A DNA stretch of 6,623 bases from Bacteroidota bacterium (GTDB lineage: Bacteria > Bacteroidota > Bacteroidia > Bacteroidales > Prolixibacteraceae), in the NCBI GenBank assembly GCA_030632865.1, contig DAOVTY010000181.1:1-6623 (forward strand). The letters are read 5' to 3'. The notes beneath the pieces are model-generated. The model was not told where the DNA came from. It searched no databases and saw nothing but the letters and a program-made list of their open reading frames with translations. Both the position numbers and the translations under genes were made by a program. Positions 6,615-6,623 of the stretch are shown here, piece by piece. The number at the start of each line of letters is the position of its first letter. Position 1 is the first letter of the stretch.

Positions 6615-6623
6615 TTTTTAAAA

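Overview
This is an AT-rich window of about 6.6 kb that looks like a Bacteroidota chromosome. The evidence is type II lipoprotein signal peptides on three of the four secreted proteins (the fourth lacks its N-terminus), weak or absent Shine-Dalgarno sequences, and one good match to the Bacteroidota promoter (-33 TTG, -7 TAnnTTTG). Genus cannot be read from the sequence. A marine or soil polysaccharide degrader is a guess from gene content only.

Left block (1-3156, + strand) holds three closely packed genes for secreted arabinose-releasing glycosidases. The first is a GH62 alpha-L-arabinofuranosidase missing its 5' end, which lies outside the window. The second is a complete, diverged tandem paralogue of it. 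The third is a GH43 enzyme whose most credible start is TTG. Gaps are 20 and 11 nt, so an operon is likely. Both families are five-bladed beta-propeller, inverting enzymes of clan GH-F. Together they suggest stripping of arabinofuranosyl side chains from arabinoxylan or arabinan. No SusC/SusD pair, regulator or backbone-cleaving enzyme is in view, so this is at most the tail of a polysaccharide utilisation locus.

Middle block (3303-5304, - strand) converges on the first across a 146-nt gap containing a 7-bp-arm palindrome. It is a two-gene operon for membrane proteins with bacterial PH domains, matching the YdbS/YdbT pair of Bacillus: a 173-residue one-domain protein followed, with an 8-nt overlap, by a 495-residue three-domain protein. 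A Bacteroidota-type promoter sits just upstream of the ydbS-like gene.

Right block (5571-6614, + strand) is divergent from the ydbST pair across a 266-nt intergenic region with an imperfect dyad. It encodes a lipoprotein with six Asp-box (BNR) repeats, a beta-propeller of the Ycf48/sialidase-like kind with no assignable function.

The window looks like three ordinary transcription units. No RNA gene, mobile element or CRISPR array was seen, and I found no convincing new system. The most interesting item is the tandem GH62 pair in a Bacteroidota context, where the two copies differ around conserved active-site motifs.
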